Assembly (NCBI RefSeq): GCF_021869535.1
Contig: NW_026262690.1
Span: 61,884,995 to 61,948,994 of the forward strand
Source: Mytilus californianus
Lineage: Eukaryota; Mollusca; Bivalvia; Mytilida; Mytilidae
Length of the DNA: 64,000 bases
Direction of reading: 5' to 3'
Shown: piece after piece, positions 44,641 through 56,675 of the stretch
Layout of the letters: the number at the start of each line of letters is the position of its first letter
How positions within the stretch are numbered: the first letter of the stretch is position 1
The notes under the pieces: model-generated
The model's database searches: none
What the model saw: the letters and a program-made list of their open reading frames with translations, nothing else
What the model was told of the DNA's origin: nothing
Position numbers and translations under genes: made by a program

Positions 44641-47600
44641 TATGTGCCCCTCCAGCATATGTAATAATAAATATTGTTTATTTGATGCTAAAACTTATTC
44701 AATACTCACTTGTGAAATCTTTCTTTGTCAATAAACGAATTTTATAAAATAAAATTTTTTCATGGGAATTCTTTCTCATGTCAAATAATCTCGTACACGT
44801 GTAAGCATATGCTGCATACAATTGGTAACAAGTAAGATGGTCTGTAATGAAAAACACACCAGCCTTTTGGTTATATTATTAATGGCTATTCATAACTACA
44901 ATGTAAACAGTCAAAGACAGAGAAATGTAGTTGTTTTACTTTCCCACAACCTTTTCCTCATAATCAAATGCATAAATTGAAATTTACATAATCGGTTTAC
45001 CTTGCATCTTGAAGGCATTCTCTGAATATGGTACAAAGACAATCTATCAACCCATTTGAAATAATTTCATATTGAAAAGAACAAGAAATGACTTAAACCA
45101 TGATTAATCTGTAATTGGAACGACGCGTAACAATGCTTTCATTTCAGGCACATCAATTGCTCAAAGAAAGAAATTGGAATCAATATAATGAATTCCTCCT
45201 TTTCTACTGTTTTGAATGAAATAGCAATTAACACACCTTTACAGAAGAAACATAATGGCTTCAAACCACTTGCAATATCATACGATGTAATGAATTGTCA
45301 TAATCAAACTTATAATTCTGCGAAGTCACTTACAAATCTTCTTTGAAAATTTGCATAGAAATTCAATTATTTCAACAATCAAAGAAAAAGAAAAAACCGA
45401 AAGTGTTTACGTTAAATCAGATTTGTTAAACAGGTATTGAATATTGCATTGAAAAGACATTAAAAATATTCAAAACTATTGTAAGATATTTGACGAGAAA
45501 TTATTAAAAAAAATGTATCTGATTAATAAGCAAAGTTTCTAGGCAAAACAAAATATTCACACATCAAGATAAAACAATTCAAAAATACATTCAATTATAA
45601 CCATATCCTGAACATAAAATGATTCTTATTGTTCCAATGTCTGTCACTTACTTCAATTTTCATAGAAAATCTTTGTACAAATAATGTTTTACTGTTGAAA
45701 GGACAGTAAAAGGTTCATTTCCGTTACCTGAGAAATGACAATTGAATGAAAAGTTTATATACCGGGAGACCTTAGTACAGACACGAATTTTGGTGAAATA
45801 TTTCCATTTATGTCTTACCATTCTCAGGTAACTAATATTTACATGGCAATTAACAAGATTTGAAATCTTAATTAAGCACGTTGGAACAAAGATGTCAGTG
45901 TCAGCTGCTGAAATATTAAAAGCTTTTACTTGAAGACATCCATTAAATAAATATTTAATTCCGTTTACTTGAAAATATTTTATCCAATTAAAATACTTAT
46001 TATGATAGAACTCAATCTGTAAATTGAAATAATTCTGATTTCTGCAAAAGTATCAAATTCTTTTTATACGAAGCATAAATATGATACCAACTTTTGACAT
46101 TTGATTTCAAAACTTGAAAGGCATTTTAATTTTTTTTTTTTCAGATGGTAGTCAAGACAAACGTGTAGAGTATGAAAGAAGTGGATCCTAATAACACGAT
46201 AATTTCTAAAGAAAACGCATCTAAAGGTCAACATAAAGCCATTTTCATTAATTAGGTAACCAATTTAACAAGGAGTTCGTGGTAAATTTTAACATAAAAA
46301 ACTTTTTTGAGGAAGAATCACCCGAAAAGGGACAATTTCAAACAAGTAAAAATGATCAACATAACATCTTCAAGTTTCATATCCAATAATTAGATTTGAA
46401 GTAAAGTAAAGATAACAAAAATGTGATATGAAACACTTCTTTCAATAATTCATTGAGATTCTGGTAAAAAAAATCAGAACTTTAAAAGATCAGGATATCT
46501 AGCAATAGAAAGAATGGCGAAACACTAGTCTAATATTTTGTCTTCATTACTCGCGATATATTGAAACATGTTCGATTGACTAAAACCTGTGACCTGTACA
46601 GATTTGATTCGTTTGGACTTAATACCTGTGACTTAATAAAAAAAACTTTTCTATACCTTTCTTTTTCTACTATTTCAATTATAAGAGCATCCAACCCATG
46701 ACATGCAATTATTTCTACGAAACTTAAAAACTGTTAATATGATATACTGTTAAAACAAATTTCTTGTTTTTCAAAAATATAATCAAGAGAAATACTAGAG
46801 CATAAACCTTGGAAAGTAGTTCCTATGGTGTTAGCCGGAAATTGTAGCATCTCCATGTAAAGATGGCAACGAAAACGTGATCATCTTCATTACGCTGCTC
46901 AACATAATCCTCAAGTAATGAAACAAAGACGGAAGAGATATGACATTGATGCGACCGTGAAATTAATCACTTTGTAGAAAACAATGAGAATGACTTTAGA
47001 CAAACTTTATACGAAATTGTTTCCTCCGTAGGAGACGGGACGTGAAAGACTGAAGATAGCAGAATATAGACATTTTCATAATTAAAACACAGCATTTTCT
47101 CTATTAGTTTTAAATCATTCTTATAAACTCCATTACCAAGGTATACAGATAACAACTTAACAGGATATCATTGCTTAGAAAGTTTAATAGCAACATTACG
47201 AAAGCAGTGGTCGAAGTTATTATTGATGAAATAAACGCAATATTCTCATCAACAGTTGATAAAAGAGATACTATCGGAAAAGAAAATATTAATGCATTTT
47301 TTTTTATTTCTATTTACTTGGTGGAGAAATATTTCTTGGTGTAAACCTAATTATGTGGTCAAAATGCAATTAAACTGATGAAAGATGGTTTATGGTACCC
47401 TTGTAACCAGTTTAAATTACAAACCATGCAGTCTATGAAATACTCTGGTAATTAAAATTTGTCTTTTGGAGTATTTTATGGACGTTATAATTGACTTGTA
47501 TGTCAGTTGAAGCTCGGTCATATGAACAAGCATTGGTAAAGAATTATAGGTTCAAAAGGGTCATAGCTTTGTTACCTTTGAACATTGCTATTATCATTTT

Positions 47601-48360
47601 AGTTTTTTTTGCTCTCTTCGGTTTTTTTAATAGAATGATAAAATGTCATAAAAGGGGAAAAAATTAAGTCCACCATTATCTTTTCAATGGTATCAAAGTT
47701 TGAAAAAGCCTTATACTTTAACCCTCACCTTTTAATTTATTGATATTTTATTAGCCATTACCTTAAAAATTTCAAAGAAGAAGAATATTATAAAGCTTTC
47801 TTCTGCAAAGAAATGCGTGTGTCAAAAGAAACTGATTCTCGTGTGCCTATCGGCGGGCGACATACGCCAATTAAAATTTGAAATAAATTTAAAACCCAAT
47901 GAATAGATGAATCAGATTATTTATTCTATATTTCACGCTAAGAATGACTATAAAGAAGTAGTAAATCACTGTAAAAATGTTACAACAAAATTGTAAATAA
48001 AATTGAAAGTAATGGATCAGAGATGATAGGACCACAGGGTGTCTTGAAGTTCAGGAATAAAAAATAAGTAGGGAAGAATATTATTTGCTTAAATACTTCT
48101 GTCGTTTACACAAACAATATAATATTTATTTTTAGAAGTCCTTTAAAAACTTGATAAAAATAGATTCTACCACTGCATCCATGCATCCATGCATATGAAG
48201 GACTAGAACAAATAAACAATAAATCCTATCGGTAGGTCTTTCAAAGAGAAACGACCGAGAGCGGGCGATATAGACTGCCACTGGAAAACGACGGTATGTT
48301 GGATAGAACAGATACTCTGTTTTGCAAAGGTCGTCTAAGTATATACCATCTGAGTTTTTT
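44641..48360. other. AT-rich stretch, no recognised feature
   Basis: 3.7 kb without a recognisable gene, tandem array, foldback or dispersed repeat, the longest featureless stretch in the right half. A 62-codon minus ORF at 46,967-47,155 is unrecognised. Confidence 0.45.
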
Positions 48361-48398
48361 GCAAAAAGTAAAATAACAAAAATACCGAACTCCAATGG
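48361..48398 (+). repeat. M3 repeat fragment
   Basis: GCAAAAAGTAAAATAACAAA, then AATACCGAACTCCAATGG. It matches the start of the M3 copy at 50,279. The 93-codon minus ORF at 48,132-48,413 overlaps it, which argues against that ORF being a gene. Confidence 0.6.
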
Positions 48399-50278
48399 TT
48401 CTTTTACGTCCACATATGTATTTCAATACATCTACCACAAATCAACCATTGGGGTACCATGCGTTACACAGAAAAATATCTAATATTAAGGTCATGTATT
48501 TATACATATATACTGTGTAAGACATATATTCCTGAAGATTTCATTGATGGTCTTGAAACAACCAATAATTAATCAAGCAAAGACGATACATAAACACACA
48601 AAGTTATATCCGTCATGACTGCAGGACGTTGGTGCAAACTAATTTCAGCTCAATACGGCTATAATATATGGAACAGTATTTACGAAATGAAAGGATAATC
48701 ACATATTTGGATTCTATTATCTTTCATAATAGACTTCAGTTGTGGAAGTCCAATATCACGCACAAGGTAGTACATCATGGATGATGTTTATCAAGGCAGA
48801 AAATTTTATAACGAATAAAAATTTCCATTTGAATAATTTCACGAACTAACAAATGCAGAGATTGATAATAAAAAAACTATCCATAGAAAAAACCGAAACA
48901 ATAACGAAAAGATTTTAACATTTTAAATGTTGAAATAGATAAATAAAACTAATATTCTCGTCTTATAATTTGATATACAGACATATTTCTGCATGTTTAT
49001 ATATCTGATGGGTTTCCCAATAGTAAATTCTCCTAAAACTCTTGTGGCCATGCAGAAAACTATACACTGAGATTATAATTAATGTAATTAGGCCTATATT
49101 CAAATTTAGATGATCACGACTTTATGAATATGGCCTCTCCATCATGAAAATAAGATAAATGTATTCAGTTGTTTTTTAATAAAAATCCAGGTATCAGTTG
49201 TCTATCATTAAATAACAATCCAGGTATCAGTGGTCTATCATAAACAATCTTCTGGAAAAAAAACCCAGATATTTAGGAAAAAATTCTGATCACTAAAAAG
49301 CCTGTTACGAGGGCGGAGTCTCACATTCTCCTCGAAACTTAAATGAATGCAACAGCACACTGAATATAAATGGTTTAGTCGTATTATTTAAAACACCTAA
49401 CCAAAAAACTGATCAACGTTTGCATTCGAAGTCATTTTTGTAATAATGAGAGTGTATTGTCGCTTATACCTCGCCCTTATAATCTACCCTGCCAGTCTCG
49501 TAAAGACTTCTAGACAGACACAAGCACAAAGAGCACAACAAAACGAATAAAATATATCAACAACGATATTAGGCAAAATTAGAAAAATACAATATGCACG
49601 AAGCACTCAAAATATGTATACAAAAAATACAGGTCGGTAAGGAAGATGTATTAACGCACGGAAACATATGACGCATCTAACAAAATAAAAATCCTACGCG
49701 CAAGATGTTCACGATTGCACCTTGATGTACATACTGATACAAATCATCAAAAAGTTATGTATACATGTTACATACTAACGTAAATAAAACAAATGAAAAG
49801 ATTGCATACACATTAATATTGAACTTATTGGACGAATGCCAGCATGTCTTATAACTAAAACAAAAAGTAACGCCACTGAAATATACCAACAAGCATAATA
49901 TTAGTGTACAAGGAAATAGTCATATGTTATCTAAATTTTATTTTGTATACATCATTCACATTACGATGAACCCCCGCAATAAGAATGCATGTACTTAATG
50001 AAAGAAAACGCTCTATATCACTACTCTCGACATAAACGTGACCATACAAGGCACAGCTCCTGGTTTAGAGACTCCCGAAAAAATAATGAATTGGATGCTT
50101 ATTTTAATCACGGTACTTCATAATCTGTTTGACATACAGGTCCTGTGTCCATGCTTCCCTTACACGAAACTGATAACGCTCCGTTATACTTTACTTCCCG
50201 TTAAATCTGCTCAGTAGATTGTAATCTAATGATACTCACAAAGATTTTAAGACTGAAATTAAATTGCTTGATGTAACA
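48399..50278. other. No recognised gene; one short tandem repeat
   Basis: 49,184-49,247 holds two 33-bp copies around AATCCAGGTATCAG and GTCTATCAT. The remainder is AT-rich, unique-looking sequence. Confidence 0.5.
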
Positions 50279-50775
50279 GAAAAAAGTAAAATAACACAAA
50301 TACCGAACTCCAAGGAATCATCAAAACGGAAAGTCCATTATCAAAAGGCAAAATCAAAAGCTCAAACACATCAAACGAATGGAAAACAACTGTCATATTC
50401 CTGACTTGGTATACATGCATTTCCTTATGTAGTAAATGGTGGATTAATAGCTAGCTAAACCTCTCACTTGTATGACATTTGCATAGAATTCCAATATATT
50501 GACAACAATGTGTGAGCAAAACAAACAGGTAAAAATGTCAAAAATTGGGGTGCAGCAGTCAACAATGTTATAATCTTAATCACCATAAAAACAAACAACT
50601 ACGTAAACAAAGAAAAACAAAATTGCATATAGAAACTCTATAGACAAAGCACATAAGCAAAAATGAAAGACAAGGATACAAAAAATGACCACAACACAAT
50701 AACACAATGGCGGGATGTATAAATACCGAGCCACGCCAAGAGAATATTACCAAAAATGGACTAAACAGTAAAGGC
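50279..50775 (+). repeat. Mussel dispersed repeat M3
   Basis: AAAAAAGTAAAATAACACAA, GAAAGTCCATTATCAAAAGG, AATCAAAAGCTCAAACACAT, GGTGGATTAATAGCTAGCTA, AATTCCAATATATTGACAAC and CCGAGCCACGCCAAGAG. I recognise it as a high-copy Mytilus sequence of several hundred bp. Non-coding here. Confidence 0.85.
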
Positions 50776-50942
50776 TAAAAATATACAAAGACAAATAAAA
50801 AGAAACAGAAATTAGGACGTTGTTAGGGAAGCGGAGACCAATGATCTATATTTCAGTCATATATCTGTCATATATCAGTCCGATACATATAACAGAGAAT
50901 CTGAGCCACATATTTGAAGCACTTATAATACGATTAGTGTAT

Positions 50943-51096
50943 ATTGAACAGATATATCATGTTAAGGAGGGGTATTTGCGAAAAATACCAGTCGAGAGAA
51001 TGTTAAATTTCGCGAGCCGTAAGTCGAGGGAAATTCATTCTCAAGACTGGTATTTTTCGCAAATACCCCTCAAAAACATGCTATATCTGTTTAATT
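50943..51096. repeat. Long foldback element with perfect 20-bp core
   Basis: GAGGGGTATTTGCGAAAAAT (left) is exactly inverted as ATTTTTCGCAAATACCCCTC (right). Outer arms ATTGAACAGATATATCATGT and ACATGCTATATCTGTTTAAT also pair. Inner arms ACCAGTCGAGAGAATG and CATTCTCAAGACTGGT pair with few mismatches. The loop is about 35 nt. Confidence 0.92.
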
Positions 51097-52149
51097 ACAC
51101 CGAATGTTAACGTTCAAAAACGCATTGATGATCGTGACGTTACAAGCGTCCAGTCGGATAGAGTATTTTTTGGCAAATACCACGGCAGAGAGGATAAAAA
51201 AGGCATATCCTTTTTGCATATACCCCGGCGGCGTTAAAAAATGAACGATATCCATTTGATAACAGTAAATTGGTGAAAAATACACTGGCTATCAACCAAT
51301 CAAAACCCATGATTCTTACATAAGGTGTAATTAATATATAAATACATTCTACAAAAAATATATATGCCTTCGAATGATCACGGTACTAGTATAATATATC
51401 TTGCATAACAAAAAAGAAAGAACCAACTATCGACTTAACCAAAGGAAACAGGTACTGTTGGGGAATGAATAAAAAGTAAAGAAAAACGAAGGAGAAATTC
51501 GTTATACAAAATCGTAAACTACGCAATTCAGTCGAGGGAATGTTCAGTACTATTTTTATTCTTTATTTTTAGGTGGATTCAACCCTGTGATTGGTTTGCT
51601 GTGATAAAAAATAATCTTAATTTACGGTTGGTTAGTTTTTTATTTAAATATTTTGATTAACATAAACAAGTGGAAGTTTGTCAGCTCAACAACAGATGAA
51701 TAAGAAAATAACCATTTATGAAAAATGTCTTTGAAACGTACGCCACTTGTACGCGCTAACAAAACGTTTTGTCCTAAATACACCAGGGGTATTAATATTA
51801 AAAAAGATTTATCTTCTAGTACTTTGTAACTGTTTTCTTCTTCTGCTAATAATGAATTTTCTAAGTAAAATTATTTTTTATTCGAATTATACTTCATCAA
51901 TAAGCTTAGAGTGGGGTCATTGTCATGCTGATTTAACACCAATACTCAATCAAAATGCCTGATTTGTATCATGGTGGGTTTGGAATTACAATTTATTTTT
52001 TAGACAGGTGTTAGTCGGTTGCCATTTTATTGTAACATATAACGTAAACTAAATACTAGCTTTAACACACCAAATAATAATGATTTGTATATATACCATG
52101 CTTTGTCATAAATAGGAGAAAACATACACATTCAAACGGTTTTTCCGTT
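51097..52149. other. No recognised gene
   Basis: 51,100-51,290 is GC-richer (CCCCGGCGGCGTTAAAAAAT) and may belong to the preceding foldback's family. The rest is AT-rich with nothing identified. Confidence 0.4.
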
Positions 52150-52316
52150 TGAATGGTTTTACACTAGTAATTTTTTGGGGCCCTTTATAGCTTGCTGTTC
52201 GGTGTGAGCCAATGCTCCGTGTTAAAGGCCGTACCTTGACCTATAATGGTCTACTTTTATAAATTGTAACTTGGATGGAGAGTTGTCTCATTGGCACTCA
52301 TACCACATCTTCCTAT
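52150..52316 (-). repeat. M1-related repeat (GAGTGCC subtype), reverse copy
   Basis: TTTGGGGCCCTTTATAGCTT, GCTGTTCGGTGTGAGCCAAT, GGCCGTACCTTGACCTATAA, TTGGATGGAGAGTTGTCTCA, TTGGCACTCATACCACATCT. Well preserved. Confidence 0.87.
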
Positions 52317-52852
52317 ATCTACTTAGTAGTTTACCTTTAATTTCAAATATGTAAATATAAATGCTATATTTACCAGTACTACATGTAACCAGTGCTGATA
52401 AACACACAGTGACATCTGTCCGTTTTGGAATCATATGGAGCCAAAGGTTTAGTAGCAAATTAATTTCCAGCAGCAGTTAAATATGTGAACGCCTTCAAAA
52501 GGTTAACTAAAATCTTTAGCATAAAAGTTTGGAATCCATTTCGCAAACTTGCACATTAATTTAATAACTAAAAGTTTCTCTGTAGTTCTGTACTTAAAAA
52601 ATCTCAGTTATTTAAACCAAATATGATAAAGAGAATTCATTAGTTACTGTCAAAAGGATTTGTCTCACTTTGACGACAAAAAGGATTTTCCTATTTTCTT
52701 CTATATATTTGTTATATACTGATACTAACCAAGAAATATATGCTTTTTTATAAACTCGTCTTAACCAATGATATACTGGACATCAAATGGTTTTCCGTGT
52801 AATCTTTATTTTTATTTATTGGTTGTTAGTTGATTGTATGATCGTTTAACGT

Positions 52853-53132
52853 CAGACTGCCAATGAGACAACTTTCCAGTAGAGTCATGACGTAGAAGTC
52901 AGCAACTATAAGTCACCTATAAAAGGCCACAACATTACAATGTAAAACGATTCAAACAAGAAAATCAACGGCCTGATTTTAGATAAAACAATAAAACAAA
53001 TATGACAGACAGCAACCAAGTTGAACGAGAACCTCTAAATTACAGGCTCCTGCCTTGGGACAGACATATGACAAAATGTGAAAACAATTTAAAAGAGAAA
53101 AAAACAACGGCTTGATTTATGATTAAGCAATA
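52853..53132 (+). repeat. M1 repeat, 5' half with local duplication
   Basis: CAGACTGCCAATGAGACAAC, ATAAGTCACCTATAAAAGGC, AATGTAAAACGATTCAAACA and CAGGCTCCTGCCTTGGGACA. The AAAATGTGAAAACAATTTAA and CTTGATTTATGATTAAGCAA blocks then recur, so an internal part is repeated. The MULE insertion begins right after it. Confidence 0.82.
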
Positions 53133-54206
53133 CAATATGTTCGGCGTTTTGCATCTGCGCCGATCTGCATTTCACTTGCGCCGATTTTTTTAGAAGTAGG
53201 ATTTCGAGCAGGATCAGTCAATTTAAAAGATAAAAGCACTCTGTTTACATCCACTATAAAATCACGAGTAAAAATCTATTTACAGCATTCAAAAGCACAA
53301 CATTAAAATCAATAAAAATGGAATACAATGAATTATAAATCTGGTCTTGCCGAGTATTTATATGCTACACATCTGATGTATTCCTTCCTTGTAATTTCAT
53401 CTCTTCTATACTTGTTGTACTTACCAACAACGAAGTCCATCTTTTCTTTCTCTGGCTTGCGTACAGAGGCGGACATTTCAAGAGTGCTCATTTTGACATA
53501 AGTAACGGCCTGTATTTTCTTGATGACATCCATAAAGACATATATGTTAGGGTGGTGCGAATAAAACTGTTCATTGTAATGCGAATGAAACGATTCTGGA
53601 CCGTTATTCGTCCTCTTACAGTTTTCAACGGGTGCAGCTCCCCACAAATAAGGTCGATAACGTGAAGTTGAGCAAATATAAGTACTTTTTCCTTGCTCGT
53701 ATCCGGAGTTCTTTTGCCTCTGTCTTTCGGTCATCTGCCACATGGTTATGCTCGTTCTGTGTTCTTACAATAGTCAGACCATCAGAATCTGTGGTGACTC
53801 TGGCTTTACACGACTTGATGGTACTTCGGTAGGCTATGTTATTATGTTTCAGGACACTGACCTACCAATATGTATGGCCATCGATGCTCAAAGAATTGCA
53901 TCCTCGGCTCGTTTTAGTGTGCAATATGTTCATCGTGTCACAAAGAAGTTCCCGAACAATATGAACCAAAATTAACTTAAACATAAGTGAACACCGTTTA
54001 TATCCAGATTTTACTAATATACCTTCTAGGTATAGTACATGTATATGTATTTACTCACCCGTGTTAAAATGCAAATGCAAATAGGAGCAAACATAGAATC
54101 GGCGCTAGGGGTAAAAAAAATAGGCGCTAATGAAAGAATCAAATATACGCAAATAAAAGATAGACAAATTTTTAAATCGGCGCAAATGTCATACGCCCAA
54201 TATGTT
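53133..54206. mobile_element. MULE-type DNA transposon, ~1.06 kb, with TSD
   Basis: Target-site duplication CAATATGTT occurs at 53,133-53,141 and 54,198-54,206 (9 bp, or 8 bp if the shared C is assigned to the terminal repeat). Terminal inverted repeats: GGCGTTTTGCATCTGCGCCG from 53,143, and on the other strand GGCGTATGACATTTGCGCCG from 54,197; about 18 of 22 bases agree through CGAT. Subterminal GCGCC motifs recur: TTGCGCCGATT at 53,177, and inverted AGCGCCTATT and AGCGCCGATT near 54,100-54,130. The interior carries a FLYWCH finger and a MULE C-terminal domain on the minus strand. TSD length, end structure and domains all agree with Mutator-like elements. Confidence 0.85.
53333..53975 (-). 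pseudogene. FLYWCH-MULE transposase remnant lacking its catalytic core
   Basis: Reading minus from about 53,975: a FLYWCH zinc finger at roughly 53,918-53,740 with SLSIDGHTYW, then CKARVTTDSDG and EHNHVADD, which hold the expected Cys and HxH positions. One in-frame stop (TAG) follows the YW. After a frame change near 53,690 comes the conserved C-terminal region of MULE transposases: YRPYLWGAAP, RTNNGPESFHSHYN, HPNIYVFMDVIKK and RRDEITRKEYIRC, ending at the stop at 53,333. The DDE/MULE catalytic domain that normally lies between the two is absent; only about 20-40 codons separate them. It cannot encode an active transposase. The C-terminal 136-codon frame alone (53,333-53,743) is open. Confidence 0.82.
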
Positions 54207-54800
54207 TTAATTTATCAAAAACAAAATCAATGTTGTTATCGAAATATTTTACTATTATGTGTCATGCCTATTCAGGACGATAACAAACAAGAATGTACGC
54301 CTGTTCGTGCTAGGCATAACACAACTCGTAATTCAATGTATCAGAAAACAAGAATATGGTTTAAGACAGATCCGAAAAACTCATCACTGCAGTATTACTG
54401 GAGAAATTTTTTGTTTGTTCATTCAACAATTTGAAAATTTCAAAGTATCGGCAAGCAGGAATTCAGTGTTTTGATGATTCTAAAAGTTCTCACACATTAT
54501 ATCTCATCACTGTCAAATGCTGACTTACATGAAGTCCTTGTGTTCAATAGTAGTTTAGAAATGTGTGGCAAAAAGAAAGTTCTTCCAACAAATAGAAAAC
54601 TTCAAAGTATCGACAAACAGGAAGTAGGTATCTGACAGATCAGAGAAGTGCTCCCATATTACAACTCGTCACTGTCAAGGTCCTGATCAAAGATGAAGTC
54701 ATTCTGTGCATTTGTAGCTGGAAAAATTGTCCCGGTCATATGCAGGACGACCGGACAAACACACGTAATGACAGACTAACAATGTGTATGCAATATAATA
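54207..54800. other. No recognised gene
   Basis: A weak ~120-bp direct repeat is visible: ATTTGAAAATTTCAAAGTATCGG / GAATTCAGTG near 54,428 against AGAAAACTTCAAAGTATCGAC near 54,595. Both are followed by a CTCAC(A/T)..ATTA..CTCATCACTGTCAA-like segment. ORFs at 54,039-54,434 straddle the transposon end and are incidental. Confidence 0.45.
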
Positions 54801-55123
54801 CCTACACCTAGAATTTCTAATAAATCCAATGTGTTAGGTGTTGTATTGTGGGTTAACCGGGATGTGTGTGTGTGTGTGCATTAAACCCTCCCCTAATCTT
54901 GGACAGTAGTGTAACAGCACAGCGTAACAACAAAACGTAAAGAAAATCAGGCGGAAAGTATTTGACTCATCAGATCAGTATTAAGCAAAAAAACAACAAA
55001 CAGAAAGATAAAGGACATTACCGATCTGAGAGTACTCGCAGTTACTGAAACTAGTTCATAGTACCTACACCTAGAATTTATAATAAATCTGTGTAAGGTG
55101 TTGTCTAGTGGTTTAACCGGGAT
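54801..55123. repeat. M1 3' half bracketed by ~60-bp direct repeats
   Basis: CCTACACCTAGAATTTCTAA, continuing to GGTTAACCGGGAT (54,801-54,863), recurs as CCTACACCTAGAATTTATAA to GTTTAACCGGGAT (55,064-55,123). Between them, after a (GT)n run at 54,864-54,879, lies the M1 3' half (AAACCCTCCCCTAATCTTGG, AACAGCACAGCGTAACAACA, GAGAGTACTCGCAGTTACTG). Confidence 0.85.
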
Positions 55124-55254
55124 AAATAGCCGGTAGTCAGACAGTCACTTAAAAAAGAGGATTCGTTGGAAATTTTGCTGAGCAATAGGCCTTTTACGGA
55201 CTCCCCAAACAGTTGTTTCAAAGATGATTCTGAAACGTACAAGGAGTTTGTTAC

Positions 55255-55325
55255 TCCCTCTACGAGTCATCAGATTTACCGTTTCCATATCCACCTGACG
55301 TGACTGCGTATTTATAAATCTCACA
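55255..55325 (+). repeat. Dispersed repeat X, degenerate copy
   Basis: CTCCCTCTACGAGTCATCAG, ATTTACCGTTTCCATATCCA, CCTGACGTGACTGCGTATTT. Aligns with the right part of the copy at 6,120-6,235. Confidence 0.5.
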
Positions 55326-55814
55326 TATTAAAACAGGCGCCAATATATAGCATGGGTTTTTCAATCAAAAATGATTTACAAGCATTAATATTGTGATTTC
55401 TAACGAAATTTCTAAAGATGTTTCATGAAAAAAATGCTTTAATTAGCATTAACATACTGATAATGCTGCATACGAAGTGCTTTTACAAGTAAGTAACTCA
55501 ATGAGCCAAAAAATGGAAAAGCAAAAGCAAAATGTATAAATAAACGGGGAACTATATTACCAGTGATCTACCAGCTACTTAGCCTGAAGGAGTCATAATC
55601 TTTGTTTCTGTGAAAATTACAATCTACTGAGCATTATTCTATTAAAAGGTATGACATCAATTTATGCAAACTTTTGCTGTTGTGAATTTAAGGAAACGAA
55701 AGTTTTAATTAGTTAAATTACGATTATTTTTATTAATTAGTTGGTGTTCTTTGCTAGCTTCTTTATATCATCTAAAATTTGTTTCTGCATTAACATCATC
55801 ACCTATTATATAAA

Positions 55815-56292
55815 AATAAGGAGATGTGGTACGATTTCCACTAAGACAACTTGCATTAGAGGCCGAAGGAAAAGGGAATACTAGTAAACAACTGCAGCAT
55901 TTAAAATGAGCAAAACCCATACCGTAAAGTAAGCTATAAAAGGTCATTGCATGCCAAACGGCCTGATGTATGCTAAAACAGATAAACGAAAACCAATTAT
56001 GGCAAACAGCAAACCAGTACAATCAATAGATAACAGGCTCCTTAGTTGAGACAGGCACATTAAGAATATGGCGGGGTTAAACATGAGTGTGAGCGTTGAA
56101 CCCTCTCCTAATCTTTGAAAGTTGTATAACAGCACAGCATAACATCAAAACGTAAAGAAAATAAGGCGGAAAGGACTTGACTCATCAGATCAGTATTAAG
56201 CACAAAAACAACTAACCAAAAGATAAAGGACACAAAGTCTGAGAGTACTCGCAGTTACTGAAACTAGTTCATAGTCCAGTTTCAACTGATTT
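55815..56292 (+). repeat. M1 repeat, near full-length copy
   Basis: GGAGATGTGGTACGATTTCC, AAAACCCATACCGTAAAGTA, AACAGGCTCCTTAGTTGAGA, GGCGGGGTTAAACATGAGTG and GAGAGTACTCGCAGTTACTG. The 3' ~200 bp is very close to 54,880-55,062, closer than either is to the copy at 10,970-11,478, which points to local duplication. Confidence 0.88.
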
Positions 56293-56631
56293 ATAAATGT
56301 TTTCCCAGACAATACGGAATAACGACTTTCATCTTATATTCTCATCTATTTTCTGAGATTTCCTAAACTTATGTATAAAAGAAGGGAATAAGTACAACTT
56401 AAAGCATTCGAAATATCAAAGAATAGTAGTTGTCAGTCATGATGTAACGGTTTGCTGAGGGTGTGATATAATTCACCATTTAGTGTCTCTTACATTGTAA
56501 CCTGTTGTGTGATTTTTGTCAGTTATTTTGATATATATATTTTTATATTATATTTCGACTCTTCAAAATTCAAGAGTCTATCCTAAATTGAGGTAAATTA
56601 TATGGTCTTCCAAATACCGTTTCGATTCCTA

Positions 56632-56675
56632 ACATCACTGAAGAGAGATTAATTGTCGAAATCCGGATATGGTGT
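56632..56675 (+). ncRNA. Hammerhead ribozyme, type I (array 2, copy 1; helix II mismatch)
   Basis: Core CTGAAGA at 56,638-56,644. Helix II is GAGA/TGTC, with one G-G mismatch at the third pair. GAAA, palindromic helix III and helix I are unchanged. Predicted cleavage after 56,669. Confidence 0.79.

Noticed and set aside
48132..48413. 93-codon minus-strand ORF
   Set aside because: It overlaps a fragment of the M3 repeat and has no recognisable domain.
54039..54434. 131-codon plus-strand ORF
   Set aside because: It spans the right terminal repeat and target-site duplication of the MULE and continues into flanking DNA, so it is not a gene.
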